A stretch of DNA of 64,000 nucleotides from Paenibacillus sp. Soil766 (lineage in GTDB: Bacteria; Bacillota; Bacilli; Paenibacillales; NBRC-103111): assembly GCF_001428105.1 (NCBI RefSeq), contig NZ_LMSJ01000023.1, forward strand, positions 126,147-190,146. Reading direction: 5' to 3'. Positions 17,726 through 25,914 of the stretch are shown here, one piece after another. The notes under the pieces were generated by a model that worked only from the letters and a program-made list of their open reading frames with translations, made no database searches and was not told where the DNA came from. Position numbers and translations under genes: made by a program. Each line of letters begins with the position of its first letter. Within the stretch, counting starts at the first letter, position 1.

Positions 17726-18463
17726 CTACGGACGCACGTATTGGATCTTGATATTTTCTGGCATTGCTCCCAATTCTTTTACAACCATGTCGACGATAGA
17801 AACACCTTGGCTTTTCTCCAATTTATCGGCTTGAACTGTTACTTTCCATTTGTTCCCATCTTGGTTAATGACCGCTTGAGGGAAATCTTGAATCAGAAGA
17901 TCTTGTAGATTTTCAATTTTATCTTGCAGATCTGACAGAGCAGACAAATCGTTTGTTGCTTTTGCTACCGCTTCAGGCGTTTTCTTCGTATCCAAAATAA
18001 TTGTCATCAGATCCGTGGATACTTTGCTGAAGTAATTGTTTTGTTTCACTTGTTCATTCGTGAAGTAGTCGTTAGCAGACGTCGTTTTGGCTTGCTCCTC
18101 TACCTGTTTCAACACTTGATCATCTGTTTTAGTCGTTGTTGGTTTGCTCGTATCTTTTGTCGTTGTTTGGGAGCTATCTTGTGTCGTCGTTGCTTTGGCG
18201 TCTGTTTTTGTAGAAGTTTGCGGCGTTGTTGCTTTCGTGTCGGATTGTGTACCTGCTCCAGTAGTAGCTTTCACATCCGTTTTTGCACCAGTAACAGGAT
18301 CCACTTGTGTCATATCAATCTTCACTTCTTGCGATTGCGAGATGGCATCAGAGGATGCGAGATCCAGCTTATTGACGTCCTCAGTAAACAGATAATACGC
18401 GGAGAGCACCACCATTAAGCTAAGCATCGAAACGAGCCAAATTGTTTGTCTTTTTGCATTCAT
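17726..18463 (-). CDS. spoIIIAH: Stage III sporulation protein AH
   Basis: Mother-cell membrane protein that bridges to forespore SpoIIQ in the feeding-tube channel. One N-terminal helix (about residues 8-26), then an unusually long Thr/Lys/Asp-rich linker (about residues 48-115, many TTK and TQ repeats) and a conserved C-terminal YscJ-like ring domain (NDYFTNEQVKQNNYFS, SDLQDKIENLQDLL). 245 aa versus 218 in B. subtilis, the difference being the linker. GGAGG precedes ATG 18461-18463. Last gene of the spoIIIA operon. Confidence 0.94.
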   Translation of the reverse strand: MNAKRQTIWLVSMLSLMVVLSAYYLFTEDVNKLDLASSDAISQSQEVKIDMTQVDPVTGAKTDVKATTGAGTQSDTKATTPQTSTKTDAKATTTQDSSQTTTKDTSKPTTTKTDDQVLKQVEEQAKTTSANDYFTNEQVKQNNYFSKVSTDLMTIILDTKKTPEAVAKATNDLSALSDLQDKIENLQDLLIQDFPQAVINQDGNKWKVTVQADKLEKSQGVSIVDMVVKELGAMPENIKIQYVRP

Positions 18464-18502
18464 TGTTTATTCCTCCTTAGAATAGTTAGATAATTTCCTG
18501 AT

Positions 18503-19144
18503 TTAATTACCTGTTTTGCGCGGTAAAATCGAAATTTTACTCGCTTGAACGTCCATTCCTCGCTCAACGGCTTCCATAATCATCTTCTTCACCGTGAGAT
18601 TTTCTGCACCTTTTGCAACAACAATGACACCTCTAATTTTGGGTTTAATGTATTTGAGCACAAGCGGTTTCTGGTCACCTGATACTTGATAAATAACGAC
18701 TTCACCACTTCGCGTTACCTGGGATATGTTGCGTGTTGCTCCACCATTGTCGCGTTCTGTCGTCATGGTCTGATTATCGTTATAATTTTTGTCAACGGTC
18801 ATTTCTTCCGTAGATTCAATCGTAACGAGCACTTCCACTTCGCCAACCCCGACAATTTGCTGCAGGATGCCCTTCAGTTGGTCACCATAAGCTTGTTCAT
18901 AATCATGAAAGCTTGCGTTTTCCTTAGATGCGCTACCTGCAAAGGTTTCCTTACTTTCCGCTGGCGGAGACGCTCTGCCTGTGTTGATGGGATCCAGATC
19001 TTTGACATTTATAAATGCGTTGATGATCATTAGCGCAGCTCCTAAAAGCCCAACCATGATGACCCAAAGTAACGTATTTTTACGTTTAGGTCCACCTGGT
19101 CCGCCGCCGAATTTGTGCTCCATCCATTGCAGCAATGTTCCCAT
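18503..19144 (-). CDS. spoIIIAG: Stage III sporulation protein AG
   Basis: Channel ring component with one transmembrane helix (NTLLWVIMVGLLGAALMII) and a periplasm-side YscJ/FliF-like domain (DQLKGILQQIVGVGEVEVLVTIES). 213 aa. ATG 19142-19144 begins MGTLLQWMEHKFGGG four bases after the spoIIIAF stop, with the ribosome site GAGGTGA overlapping that stop. A longer in-frame start at 19186 is within spoIIIAF and lacks support. Confidence 0.93.
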   Translation of the reverse strand: MGTLLQWMEHKFGGGPGGPKRKNTLLWVIMVGLLGAALMIINAFINVKDLDPINTGRASPPAESKETFAGSASKENASFHDYEQAYGDQLKGILQQIVGVGEVEVLVTIESTEEMTVDKNYNDNQTMTTERDNGGATRNISQVTRSGEVVIYQVSGDQKPLVLKYIKPKIRGVIVVAKGAENLTVKKMIMEAVERGMDVQASKISILPRKTGN

Positions 19145-19148
19145 CGAT

Positions 19149-19892
19149 TCACCTCGCCATCCATCCTTTGCTCTGTACAGTTTCAATCTCGATTTTGGCA
19201 GGATCTACTAGCCAATTCCGTGAAATATCTTGCTTGAGTCGATCCTTTTCTTGCTCGCTAGGCAGCTCTTTAAGGGTTGACTGCAAGTCGCCTTGAGCAG
19301 AAGTCTGACGATTTTGCGCTATCGCGGCAGACCCAATTTTGATTGGTTCTACAGGCTTGACAGGCTCCATCGCAGCAATGGTGTTACTCTTCGTTGTCGT
19401 TTGTTTCTTCGTTTCTATATCATCAAGGGTCACCTTCACATTGGTAATGGTAGGTTTCCCATTATTGTCTACTTGTACTTGAACTTGTACCTCCTGTACG
19501 GGCCATTCCGTTTGTTTCTGCAAGTCTTCTTTAATCAACCCGGCTAATTGTGTTTGTACGACTTGTTGTGTTTTCTTCTGTTCGGCTTCTTGAATCTGAT
19601 TGGCTTCCTTCGTGATGGCTGCCAATGACTTCATTTGTGTTTGATTGCCATATCCACCTGCAAACATTGTTTTTTCATTCTGCTCCTTCTCCGCCTGACT
19701 GAGCAGCTTATCCATATCCCAATCCTTCTGGAAGAGCTGAAGTACAGGTGTGAGCAGCGTAAGTAGAATAAATAGACTCAAAACCGTCTTCACATACCGC
19801 TGCATCGTATTACTTGGGAGCAAAAGATCAACAAATGTTGCGAGCATAATGACCATAATGACGGTTTTCAGCCATCCTGCTAACCAATCCAT
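19149..19892 (-). CDS. spoIIIAF: Stage III sporulation protein AF
   Basis: Two N-terminal hydrophobic helices (MDWLAGWLKTVIMVIMLATF and a second near residues 35-52) followed by a soluble Gln/Lys-rich domain with VQEVQVQVQVDNNGKP. Component of the SpoIIIA complex in the mother-cell membrane. 247 aa. AAAGGAG precedes ATG 19890-19892; it lies 13 bp after spoIIIAE. Confidence 0.92.
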   Translation of the reverse strand: MDWLAGWLKTVIMVIMLATFVDLLLPSNTMQRYVKTVLSLFILLTLLTPVLQLFQKDWDMDKLLSQAEKEQNEKTMFAGGYGNQTQMKSLAAITKEANQIQEAEQKKTQQVVQTQLAGLIKEDLQKQTEWPVQEVQVQVQVDNNGKPTITNVKVTLDDIETKKQTTTKSNTIAAMEPVKPVEPIKIGSAAIAQNRQTSAQGDLQSTLKELPSEQEKDRLKQDISRNWLVDPAKIEIETVQSKGWMAR

Positions 19893-19905
19893 CGCCTAGC
19901 TCCTT

Positions 19906-21105
19906 TCACCTCATCATGACGGAGACATTGCTAATTGTGATCATGATGGTTAGGGCAAGAAAAAACATTAAGCTTACAGCCGCTAGCGCTGCAAAAACAT
20001 AAATTAAGCTTTTACCAATCGTTTGCAGACAAGCAATGATCGGGCTATCACCCAAGGGCTGCATCAGTGCTGCTGATAAGTTGTAGATAAAAGCTAGCGT
20101 TAAGATTTTGATTGCTGGGAACGCACACAAGAGAACGAGGATGACAACACCAACGAGTCCTATTGCATTTTTGACAAGGAGAGATGCCCCTATCACAGTT
20201 TCCGTTGCGTCCGAGAACAACCGCCCTACCACAGGCACGAAATTCCCTGTAATGTACTTAGCTGTTCGAATCGCTACACCATCTCTAACCGCACCCGCTG
20301 TTCCTTGAATTGAGATGACTCCAAGAAATACCGTTACGAACACGCCTAGCATACTTAAACTGACGGTGCGCAGCAGATTTGCTAACTGGGTCACCTTAAA
20401 TTTATCGCTGAGTGAACTTACAATGTGCAGCACAGCCGAGAAAAATAAGAGCGGAAAAACAAACACATATATCGCCGTTCCCACCGAGTGGATCATGAAC
20501 ACAATCAGAGGATGAAGGATGGCCACGGAAGTGACATTGCCCATGGACGCTAATAAAGTTAGTAACAAGGGCATGATGGCAAACATGAATTGAATCATAG
20601 ACGAAATGGCTGTCTTGGCGTACCCGATTGCAACACTGAAGCTATTGATGGCAATGATGATCAATACCATATACGTGATCGTGTAGCCCAGCTTGCTAAC
20701 CGTATTTCGTTCAAAGGAACTTTGCAGCGTCTCCAGAATCATGCTAAAGACAGTCAACACAACGATGGAAGCCAGTAACTTGCCATTGATAATGATCTCA
20801 TGAAATACATAGCTCAAAAGTCCTTTAAAGATACTCTTCATACTTATGCCCTTGGTCCCAAGGAGAAGTTCCATGAAGGTTGGAGGCTTGCTCTCCGGGA
20901 AATACCCTCCATATTCCTTCATCAGCTTATCCCAATATTGCTCGACGGGCTCTGTATTCAAGCGGTCCGCTTGCTCTTGGATGATGATATCTGTGGGGGA
21001 TTCGGCAGTTAAGGAGCCTGACAGACCGAGCCAAAGGCCCATCGTTATAATAAATAATAAGATCCACCTGTTGTTCAGCTTCTGGTGCGAATAAAGTAGG
21101 TGCAT
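19906..21105 (-). CDS. spoIIIAE: Stage III sporulation protein AE
   Basis: Polytopic membrane protein of the SpoIIIA channel, about eight helices after an N-terminal signal-like segment. Conserved pieces include QYWDKLMKEYGGYFPE, LASIVVLTVFSMILETLQSSF and RLFSDATETVIGASLLVKNAIG. AAGGAG lies eight bases before ATG 21103-21105 (399 aa); a GTG at 21114 is less well placed. Confidence 0.95.
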   Translation of the reverse strand: MHLLYSHQKLNNRWILLFIITMGLWLGLSGSLTAESPTDIIIQEQADRLNTEPVEQYWDKLMKEYGGYFPESKPPTFMELLLGTKGISMKSIFKGLLSYVFHEIIINGKLLASIVVLTVFSMILETLQSSFERNTVSKLGYTITYMVLIIIAINSFSVAIGYAKTAISSMIQFMFAIMPLLLTLLASMGNVTSVAILHPLIVFMIHSVGTAIYVFVFPLLFFSAVLHIVSSLSDKFKVTQLANLLRTVSLSMLGVFVTVFLGVISIQGTAGAVRDGVAIRTAKYITGNFVPVVGRLFSDATETVIGASLLVKNAIGLVGVVILVLLCAFPAIKILTLAFIYNLSAALMQPLGDSPIIACLQTIGKSLIYVFAALAAVSLMFFLALTIMITISNVSVMMR

Positions 21106-21130
21106 GCGTGTCACTCCTTAGGTGAATCTT

Positions 21131-21520
21131 CTAAGCAGGGAGCAGTTTAACCACAGTTTCGATAATGACTGTTATGATTGGAATAGCCATAACCATAATG
21201 AGCACCTTACCCGACAGCTCGATTTTGGAAGCTATAGAATCTTGCCCGGCATCTCGAACGATCTGTGCGCCAAACTCGGCGATGTAAGCAACGCCTATAA
21301 TTTTCAGAATCGTTTTGAGGAAAACGAGGTTCACGTTCGACTTCACCGCTAAGTCCTCTAGGACTCCGATAACCGAAGAAATTTTGCCTATTAAGAACAA
21401 GAAAATTACTATGCCTGTAAAAGCAGCTAATAAAAAGGCGAACATCGGCTTCTGTTCCTTGATGATGAGCGTCAAGATCGTAACGATGAGTCCTAGACCT
21501 ACGATTTGGATGATTTCCAT
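21131..21520 (-). CDS. spoIIIAD: Stage III sporulation protein AD
   Basis: Small four-helix membrane protein starting MEIIQIVGLGLIVTILTLII, containing GVAYIAEFGAQIVRDAGQDSI, the family block. 129 aa. GAGGTGG precedes the ATG. Part of the spoIIIA operon. Confidence 0.95.
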   Translation of the reverse strand: MEIIQIVGLGLIVTILTLIIKEQKPMFAFLLAAFTGIVIFLFLIGKISSVIGVLEDLAVKSNVNLVFLKTILKIIGVAYIAEFGAQIVRDAGQDSIASKIELSGKVLIMVMAIPIITVIIETVVKLLPA

Positions 21521-21529
21521 CAGACCACC

Positions 21530-21733
21530 TCATTGGAATAGGAAAATAGTTTTAATTTCTTTGAACAAGTTATCCAGCATACTGACGACCATAAAAAGCA
21601 CGACCACGAAGCCTATGACCGTGACCCAGTGTGCCATATCCTCTTTTCCCATCTGCTTCAGCACCGAATGGATCATCGCAATGATGATTCCGATGCCGGC
21701 GATTTGGAAAATGGCGTTCACATCTACATTCAT
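21530..21733 (-). CDS. spoIIIAC: Stage III sporulation protein AC
   Basis: A 67-residue two-helix membrane protein starting MNVDVNAIFQIAGIGII and ending FKEIKTIFLFQ, nearly the B. subtilis layout. GAGGTG precedes ATG 21731-21733; an upstream GTG at 21742 would overlap that site. The gap to spoIIIAD is 9 bp. Confidence 0.95.
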   Translation of the reverse strand: MNVDVNAIFQIAGIGIIIAMIHSVLKQMGKEDMAHWVTVIGFVVVLFMVVSMLDNLFKEIKTIFLFQ

Positions 21734-21790
21734 TCCTGGCACCTCACTCCGCCTTCAAGGAACTTATCATGCACGGATAAATGATCCCCA

Positions 21791-22309
21791 CTAATACATT
21801 AAAATCACGATCAACGCTCCAATTAGGACACCAAGGCTTTTCCACATTTTCTCGTAGCGCTGCTGTTCATCTCTGGCATCCGTCTCTTCCGATTGAAGTT
21901 GGCTAATCGCAAGTCGTAAGTGTTTGATTTGATCACTTCGATCTGAGAGCCCTAGTACGGGTCCGAGCCCGAGAATCACTTCTTGCTCAGCTTGCCTCAT
22001 AGAGGTTCTCGCCCAGACTTCTTTGACTGTCATTTGCCATAGGTCCTTCGTCGATTCACCATTGCTTCTGAGCAAACGTTCTGACATTAAGCGAAATAAC
22101 ATCGAAAGCGGATCAGCAACTTGCTTGCTTAATGAAGCAAATGCTTCTGGAAGCGGCGTAAGCGCATAAGCAATTTCCGTTTCCATTCGGCCAAGCGCTC
22201 CAATAAGAATACGAATTTGCTTGGGGCGTCTTACATAGTGAGCAGCCTGCAGAAACCCATACATCGACGCTGCTCCGAAGATCAGAACCCCTCCAACGAA
22301 TTTCAGCAT
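21791..22309 (-). CDS. spoIIIAB: Stage III sporulation protein AB
   Basis: Membrane-anchored at both ends with a cytoplasmic helical domain: MLKFVGGVLIFGAASMYGF, RRPKQIRILIGALGRMETEIAY, and a C-terminal hydrophobic helix (SLGVLIGALIVILMY). The fold resembles GspF-type subunits. ATG 22307-22309 sits eight bases after AAGGA; an ATG two codons earlier is only two bases from it. 172 aa. Confidence 0.94.
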   Translation of the reverse strand: MLKFVGGVLIFGAASMYGFLQAAHYVRRPKQIRILIGALGRMETEIAYALTPLPEAFASLSKQVADPLSMLFRLMSERLLRSNGESTKDLWQMTVKEVWARTSMRQAEQEVILGLGPVLGLSDRSDQIKHLRLAISQLQSEETDARDEQQRYEKMWKSLGVLIGALIVILMY

Positions 22310-22330
22310 CTTCATCGTCCTTTGCGTTCG

Positions 22331-23299
22331 TCATCCATCTCCCATTGACTTACCTTGATGATCCAAGATCCGAAAGGAAGCAGAAGCACCTTTCCTTCGC
22401 TGCAGGATCACATACTTCATAAAAACACCTGCCTCCATCAACTCCCTAAGTACTGGTCGTCCACGGACATCTTCGTAACTTGCTCCATGTGCAGTCGCTA
22501 GAACACGTATCCCCGTGTGAACAGCTTCATGAATCGCTTCCGCATCCTCACATCGACCAATCTCATCCACGATGAGCACCTCAGGTGATAAGGAACGAAT
22601 CATCATCATCATCCCTTCCGCCTTCGGACAACCATCTAACACATCTGTGCGAGGTCCTAAGTCGAATCTCGGCACCCCTTTGACACAAGCAGCCAATTCG
22701 GAGCGTTCATCTACGATGCCTACTTTTTTGCCTGATAGAAAGCTATTCCTAGCCCCCCACTCACCTCGGCTAATAAGTCGAGCCAAATCACGAATTAAAG
22801 TGGTCTTCCCTTGCTGCGGCGGTGAGATGATCAGGGTATGATGAATATTTCCCATGCTCTGATCAACCAGATGAGGTAGGATCTCTTGACCCACACCTTG
22901 AATTTCGCGCGCGATCCGAATGTTAAAGGAACTCACATCGCGTATTTGCTTCACTTGACCTTGGTCGAGAATCGTACGCCCAGCAAGTCCCACTCGATGA
23001 CCGCCTGAAACGGTGATATAGCCTCTTCGCAGTTCTTCCTCAAACGTGTACAACGAATGATTCGTTAGGATCTCGAGTAGTAGTTGACAATCTTGTCTGG
23101 ACGGTTTGTACGCCAAAGCTTCTTGTGTGATCATTTGCCCACGCTCGCTAATGAAGGCATATCGGTCTGCCCAGCTAATTTCCAGGGGACGTGACTCTCT
23201 CACCCTAATTTCTTCTACGCTAGCTTGTACGTTCGGAGGAAGTTCGCTTAGCATGAATCGAATGTTCTGCGGCAACAAATGTGAAATAGTCGCTAGCAT
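22331..23299 (-). CDS. spoIIIAA: Stage III sporulation protein AA, ATPase
   Basis: AAA-type secretion ATPase thought to energise the SpoIIIA channel. Walker A PPQQGKTTL, Walker B-like VLIVDEIGRCEDAEAIHEA and VGIVDERSEL are present. ATG 23297-23299 is placed 11 bases after GGAGG; a TTG at 23317 would put that site inside the gene. 322 aa. First gene of the spoIIIA operon, behind a sigma-E-like promoter. Confidence 0.95.
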   Translation of the reverse strand: MLATISHLLPQNIRFMLSELPPNVQASVEEIRVRESRPLEISWADRYAFISERGQMITQEALAYKPSRQDCQLLLEILTNHSLYTFEEELRRGYITVSGGHRVGLAGRTILDQGQVKQIRDVSSFNIRIAREIQGVGQEILPHLVDQSMGNIHHTLIISPPQQGKTTLIRDLARLISRGEWGARNSFLSGKKVGIVDERSELAACVKGVPRFDLGPRTDVLDGCPKAEGMMMMIRSLSPEVLIVDEIGRCEDAEAIHEAVHTGIRVLATAHGASYEDVRGRPVLRELMEAGVFMKYVILQRRKGASASFRILDHQGKSMGDG

Positions 23300-23338
23300 G
23301 GGGAGACAGCCCTCCAAGTTGTCCAGTCTTCTATATTC

Positions 23339-23368
23339 ATTTCTATGCTTACTAGAAAGAAATATGAC
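23339..23368 (-). promoter_or_regulatory. Sigma-E-like promoter of the spoIIIA operon
   Basis: Minus strand GTCATATT (23361-23368), 13 bases, CATAGAAAT (23339-23347), close to the sigma-E consensus (KMATATT, 13-15 bases, CATACANT). It begins just past the yqhV stop and ends 40 bp before the spoIIIAA ATG. The operon is sigma-E-dependent in B. subtilis. Confidence 0.5.
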
Positions 23369-23371
23369 AGA

Positions 23372-23635
23372 TTACTTTTTAATAATCCCAATAAACAAAC
23401 AACTGACCCCTGCTATGATCCATAACATCTTCCCATATGATAGCTTGTCGGCTACTCCTACTAATCCAATTGTTGTCGTAGTTAATAGTACTAGAGGGCC
23501 TACTAGTGCTAGAGCTGAATTCACTAACAGCGCCTTCTCAATCGTTGCCAGTCTAAGCATGAGAATAGCGGCAATAATTTCGATACTCCCTGACATCAAC
23601 CGTAAGGAAGCCATCGTAAGTACGATCTTGTTCAT
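23372..23635 (-). CDS. yqhV: YqhV family (DUF2619) membrane protein
   Basis: An 87-residue protein with three hydrophobic helices: MNKIVLTMASLRLMSGSIEI, ALLVNSALALVGPLVLLTTT and MLWIIAGVSCLFIGIIKK. Same family and position (between efp and spoIIIAA) as B. subtilis YqhV, of unknown function. TTAGGAGGTG precedes the ATG. Confidence 0.9.
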   Translation of the reverse strand: MNKIVLTMASLRLMSGSIEIIAAILMLRLATIEKALLVNSALALVGPLVLLTTTTIGLVGVADKLSYGKMLWIIAGVSCLFIGIIKK

Positions 23636-23838
23636 GAACCCTTACACCTCCTAAAGTATTGAACAGCCTCCGCAAGTGAAGCGAATACTGCAGCGTCCAA
23701 ACTCGCTTCGAATGCATACGCTTTTCCCTACCTTATGCGAGCTCGTCTCATTTTAGGCATGCTGGGCACCTCCATTTGTGCTCATGCATATGCTGTACAC
23801 ATAATTGATCCTTCGAAGGACAGTGAGGAGAAATACCG

Positions 23839-24642
23839 ATGGAAGTGACCTCTCAATTAGAATGGAACCCCGTTCTAGCCGACCCCACAAGAACAAGGCA
23901 GGTAAAACCAAGAACGTTAGGGAAAACGATGGTGATGGATAAGGGACTTGGGATGCTTGTCTTTCAGGATTTGCTCCAAACCTCAAGCAGCCATGTGGAT
24001 ATGATTAAACTTGGATTCGGCACTTCACCCCTTTATCCGCAGTCTGTGCTGCGAAGCAAAATAAGCCTAGCCAAAGAGAATAATATTCTCATTTACCCAG
24101 GGGGTACTTTTCTGGAAGTAGCTGTAACCCAGAATGCGGTAGATTCATTTTTTGACATGATACTTGCACTCGGCTTTAATGGCATTGAAATATCAGACGG
24201 TACCATTCAGATGGATCGTAGACAACGGAATAAACTAATTGCCAGAGGATTAGATGAAGGGTTAGAAGTCATTACGGAGTATGGAAAAAAAGGATGGGGT
24301 TCTTCCATCGAGTTAGCAGAGTTAATTGATACGGTCTTAATCGATTCGGAATTAGGCGCATCCCTTGTCACGATTGAAGCTCGTGAGTCTGGCATGGGTG
24401 TTGGCATATTCGATGGGGAAGGGAAATGCAAAGATGAGGAACTGCATAGCGTGCTTGCTTCCATTTCAGGTGATAAACTTCTCTGGGAAGCGCCGCTAAA
24501 AACCCAACAAGTCCACCTGATTAACTCCCTCGGACCCGACATTCACTTGGGCAATATTTCCCCAGATGAAGTCATTGCATTAGAAGCATTGAGGAGAGGA
24601 CTACGTTCTGACACGTTGTCCTTAGGCAGCAGAAAGGATTAG
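23839..24642 (+). CDS. Phosphosulfolactate synthase
   Basis: TIM-barrel enzyme of the ComA/YitD family that adds sulfite to phosphoenolpyruvate giving (R)-phosphosulfolactate. Diagnostic pieces: KPRTLGKTMVMDKGLG, DMIKLGFGTSPLYP, IYPGGTFLEVAV, GFNGIEISDGTIQM, EYGKKGW and a late IEARESG. 267 aa. GAGGAGAAATACCG precedes the ATG. The phosphatase gene follows by 3 bp. In B. subtilis the product sulfolactate accumulates in spores; with spoIIIA adjacent, a spore role is a reasonable inference. The alternative, coenzyme M synthesis, is less likely because nothing else of that pathway is seen. Confidence 0.92.
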   Translation: MEVTSQLEWNPVLADPTRTRQVKPRTLGKTMVMDKGLGMLVFQDLLQTSSSHVDMIKLGFGTSPLYPQSVLRSKISLAKENNILIYPGGTFLEVAVTQNAVDSFFDMILALGFNGIEISDGTIQMDRRQRNKLIARGLDEGLEVITEYGKKGWGSSIELAELIDTVLIDSELGASLVTIEARESGMGVGIFDGEGKCKDEELHSVLASISGDKLLWEAPLKTQQVHLINSLGPDIHLGNISPDEVIALEALRRGLRSDTLSLGSRKD

Positions 24643-24645
24643 CAC

Positions 24646-25365
24646 ATGCATATCGAGGTGATCGCAACTATCTGCGAAGCAAGAAGTGACGAGTTTCTCC
24701 ATAAAACCGTCATTGTCGTTGATGTTTTACGTGCAACCAGCACAATCATCACTGCTTTGATGAATGGCAGCACAGGTGTAGTCCCTGTTGATACGGTTAT
24801 AAAAGCGAAGGAAATGGCGAGAGATGGCGATTTACTTGGTGGAGAGCGTTATTGCAAAAAAATTCCAGGCTTTGATTTTGGTAATTCGCCACTAGAATAC
24901 ACACGTGAAGCTGTTCAAGGTAAACGCATCCTATTGACGACTACCAATGGCACAAGAGGGATCCAAAAAGCAATAAAAGCCGATCGTGTGCTTGCGGGAG
25001 CAATCATCAACGGTAAAGCCTCTGCTGAGGCAGCTATTGATCTTAAACGGGACACAGTGATCGTCTGTGCAGGTACGCAAGACGTATTCTCTCTAGAGGA
25101 CGGACTCTGTGCCGGACTCATCCTGGATGAAATCGCGGCTTTACTTGGTGAGCAGCACATGATCACGAATGACTTTGGTTTAGCAATGCGCGGTTGCTAT
25201 CTCGAAGCTAAGAATCACTTATTCGAGACCATACTCGCTTGCAGCAACGGTAAAAAAATGAAAAAGTCCGGCTTCCTTGCGGATGTCGAACTTTGTGCCC
25301 AATCGAATATATCGAATTGCGTTCCTATATTGGAACTCGATCAGATGGTTCCCTTTCAGCGCTAG
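24646..25365 (+). CDS. 2-phosphosulfolactate phosphatase
   Basis: ComB-family magnesium-dependent phosphatase releasing sulfolactate. Starts MHIEVIATICEARSDEF; VVDVLRATSTIITAL, GGERYCKKIPGFDFGNSP, LTTTNGTRGIQKA and CAGTQDVFSLEDGLCAG are the family blocks. 239 aa. Three bases after the synthase stop, so the two form one operon. The following dehydrogenase of the coenzyme M route is not present nearby. Confidence 0.92.
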   Translation: MHIEVIATICEARSDEFLHKTVIVVDVLRATSTIITALMNGSTGVVPVDTVIKAKEMARDGDLLGGERYCKKIPGFDFGNSPLEYTREAVQGKRILLTTTNGTRGIQKAIKADRVLAGAIINGKASAEAAIDLKRDTVIVCAGTQDVFSLEDGLCAGLILDEIAALLGEQHMITNDFGLAMRGCYLEAKNHLFETILACSNGKKMKKSGFLADVELCAQSNISNCVPILELDQMVPFQR

Positions 25366-25435
25366 TCCCTCACCATGCGTTCTAAATACAAGCCCCTTTC
25401 ATAAACTTAATTGACGACGATGAGGACGAGGGGTT

Positions 25436-25906
25436 ATGCACATGAATGGTGATATGCTACTAGTAATTCTAATCATAATTGGACTCATAGGCCGCTCACC
25501 GATCATTACAACTGCGGCTTGTCTTTTACTTGCCATTAAGTTAATAGGTCTCGATCGCTACTTCCCTACCATGGAACGTAGGGGTCTCGAGCTAGGCTTG
25601 CTGTTCCTGACAATTGGCGTATTGATTCCATTTGCAAGTGACCGTATTTCGATGAAGGATATCCTCTCCGTCTTCACAACATGGCCTGGCATTATTGCCC
25701 TAATGGGCGGAGCGATTGCCACCTATATGAATGGAAAAGGTTTGGAGTTACTAAAAGTAGACCCACAATTAATTGTGGGTCTTGTCCTTGGTTCTATATT
25801 TGGCATCTTATTTATGCGCGGTATTCCGGTAGGTCCACTAATGGCTGCCGGAATAACGGCATTTCTATTGAAGCTTGCTTATTTCATTGCGGACAAACTC
25901 CATTAG
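25436..25906 (+). CDS. DUF441 family membrane protein
   Basis: 156 residues with about four hydrophobic helices, including [21 protein letters not shown] and [29 protein letters not shown]441 (YtwI/YeaL) proteins are conserved and uncharacterised. Starts at 25436 and 25442 are both usable behind GAGGGG. It ends 8 bp from the convergent aspartokinase gene; a 24-bp palindrome lies within its 3' half. Confidence 0.88.
   Translation: MHMNGDMLLVILIIIGLIGRSPIITTAACLLLAIKLIGLDRYFPTMERRGLELGLLFLTIGVLIPFASDRISMKDILSVFTTWPGIIALMGGAIATYMNGKGLELLKVDPQLIVGLVLGSIFGILFMRGIPVGPLMAAGITAFLLKLAYFIADKLH
25759..25782. repeat. 24-bp perfect palindrome inside the DUF441 gene
   Basis: AGACCCACAATT (25759-25770) is followed immediately by its exact reverse complement (25771-25782) with no spacer. 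It lies in coding sequence (codons for DPQLIVGL). Confidence 0.9.
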
Positions 25907-25914
25907 AATCCAAC

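Noticed and set aside
23735-23848. A 37-residue plus-strand reading frame (MRARLILGMLGTSICAHAYA...) overlapping the start of the phosphosulfolactate synthase gene
   Set aside because: No ribosome binding site precedes its ATG and no family was recognised; the overlap with the GAGGAG site of the next gene is as likely accidental.
23753-23986. Minus-strand 77-residue reading frame between yqhV and the synthase gene
   Set aside because: It runs antisense into the conserved synthase start and has no start signal.
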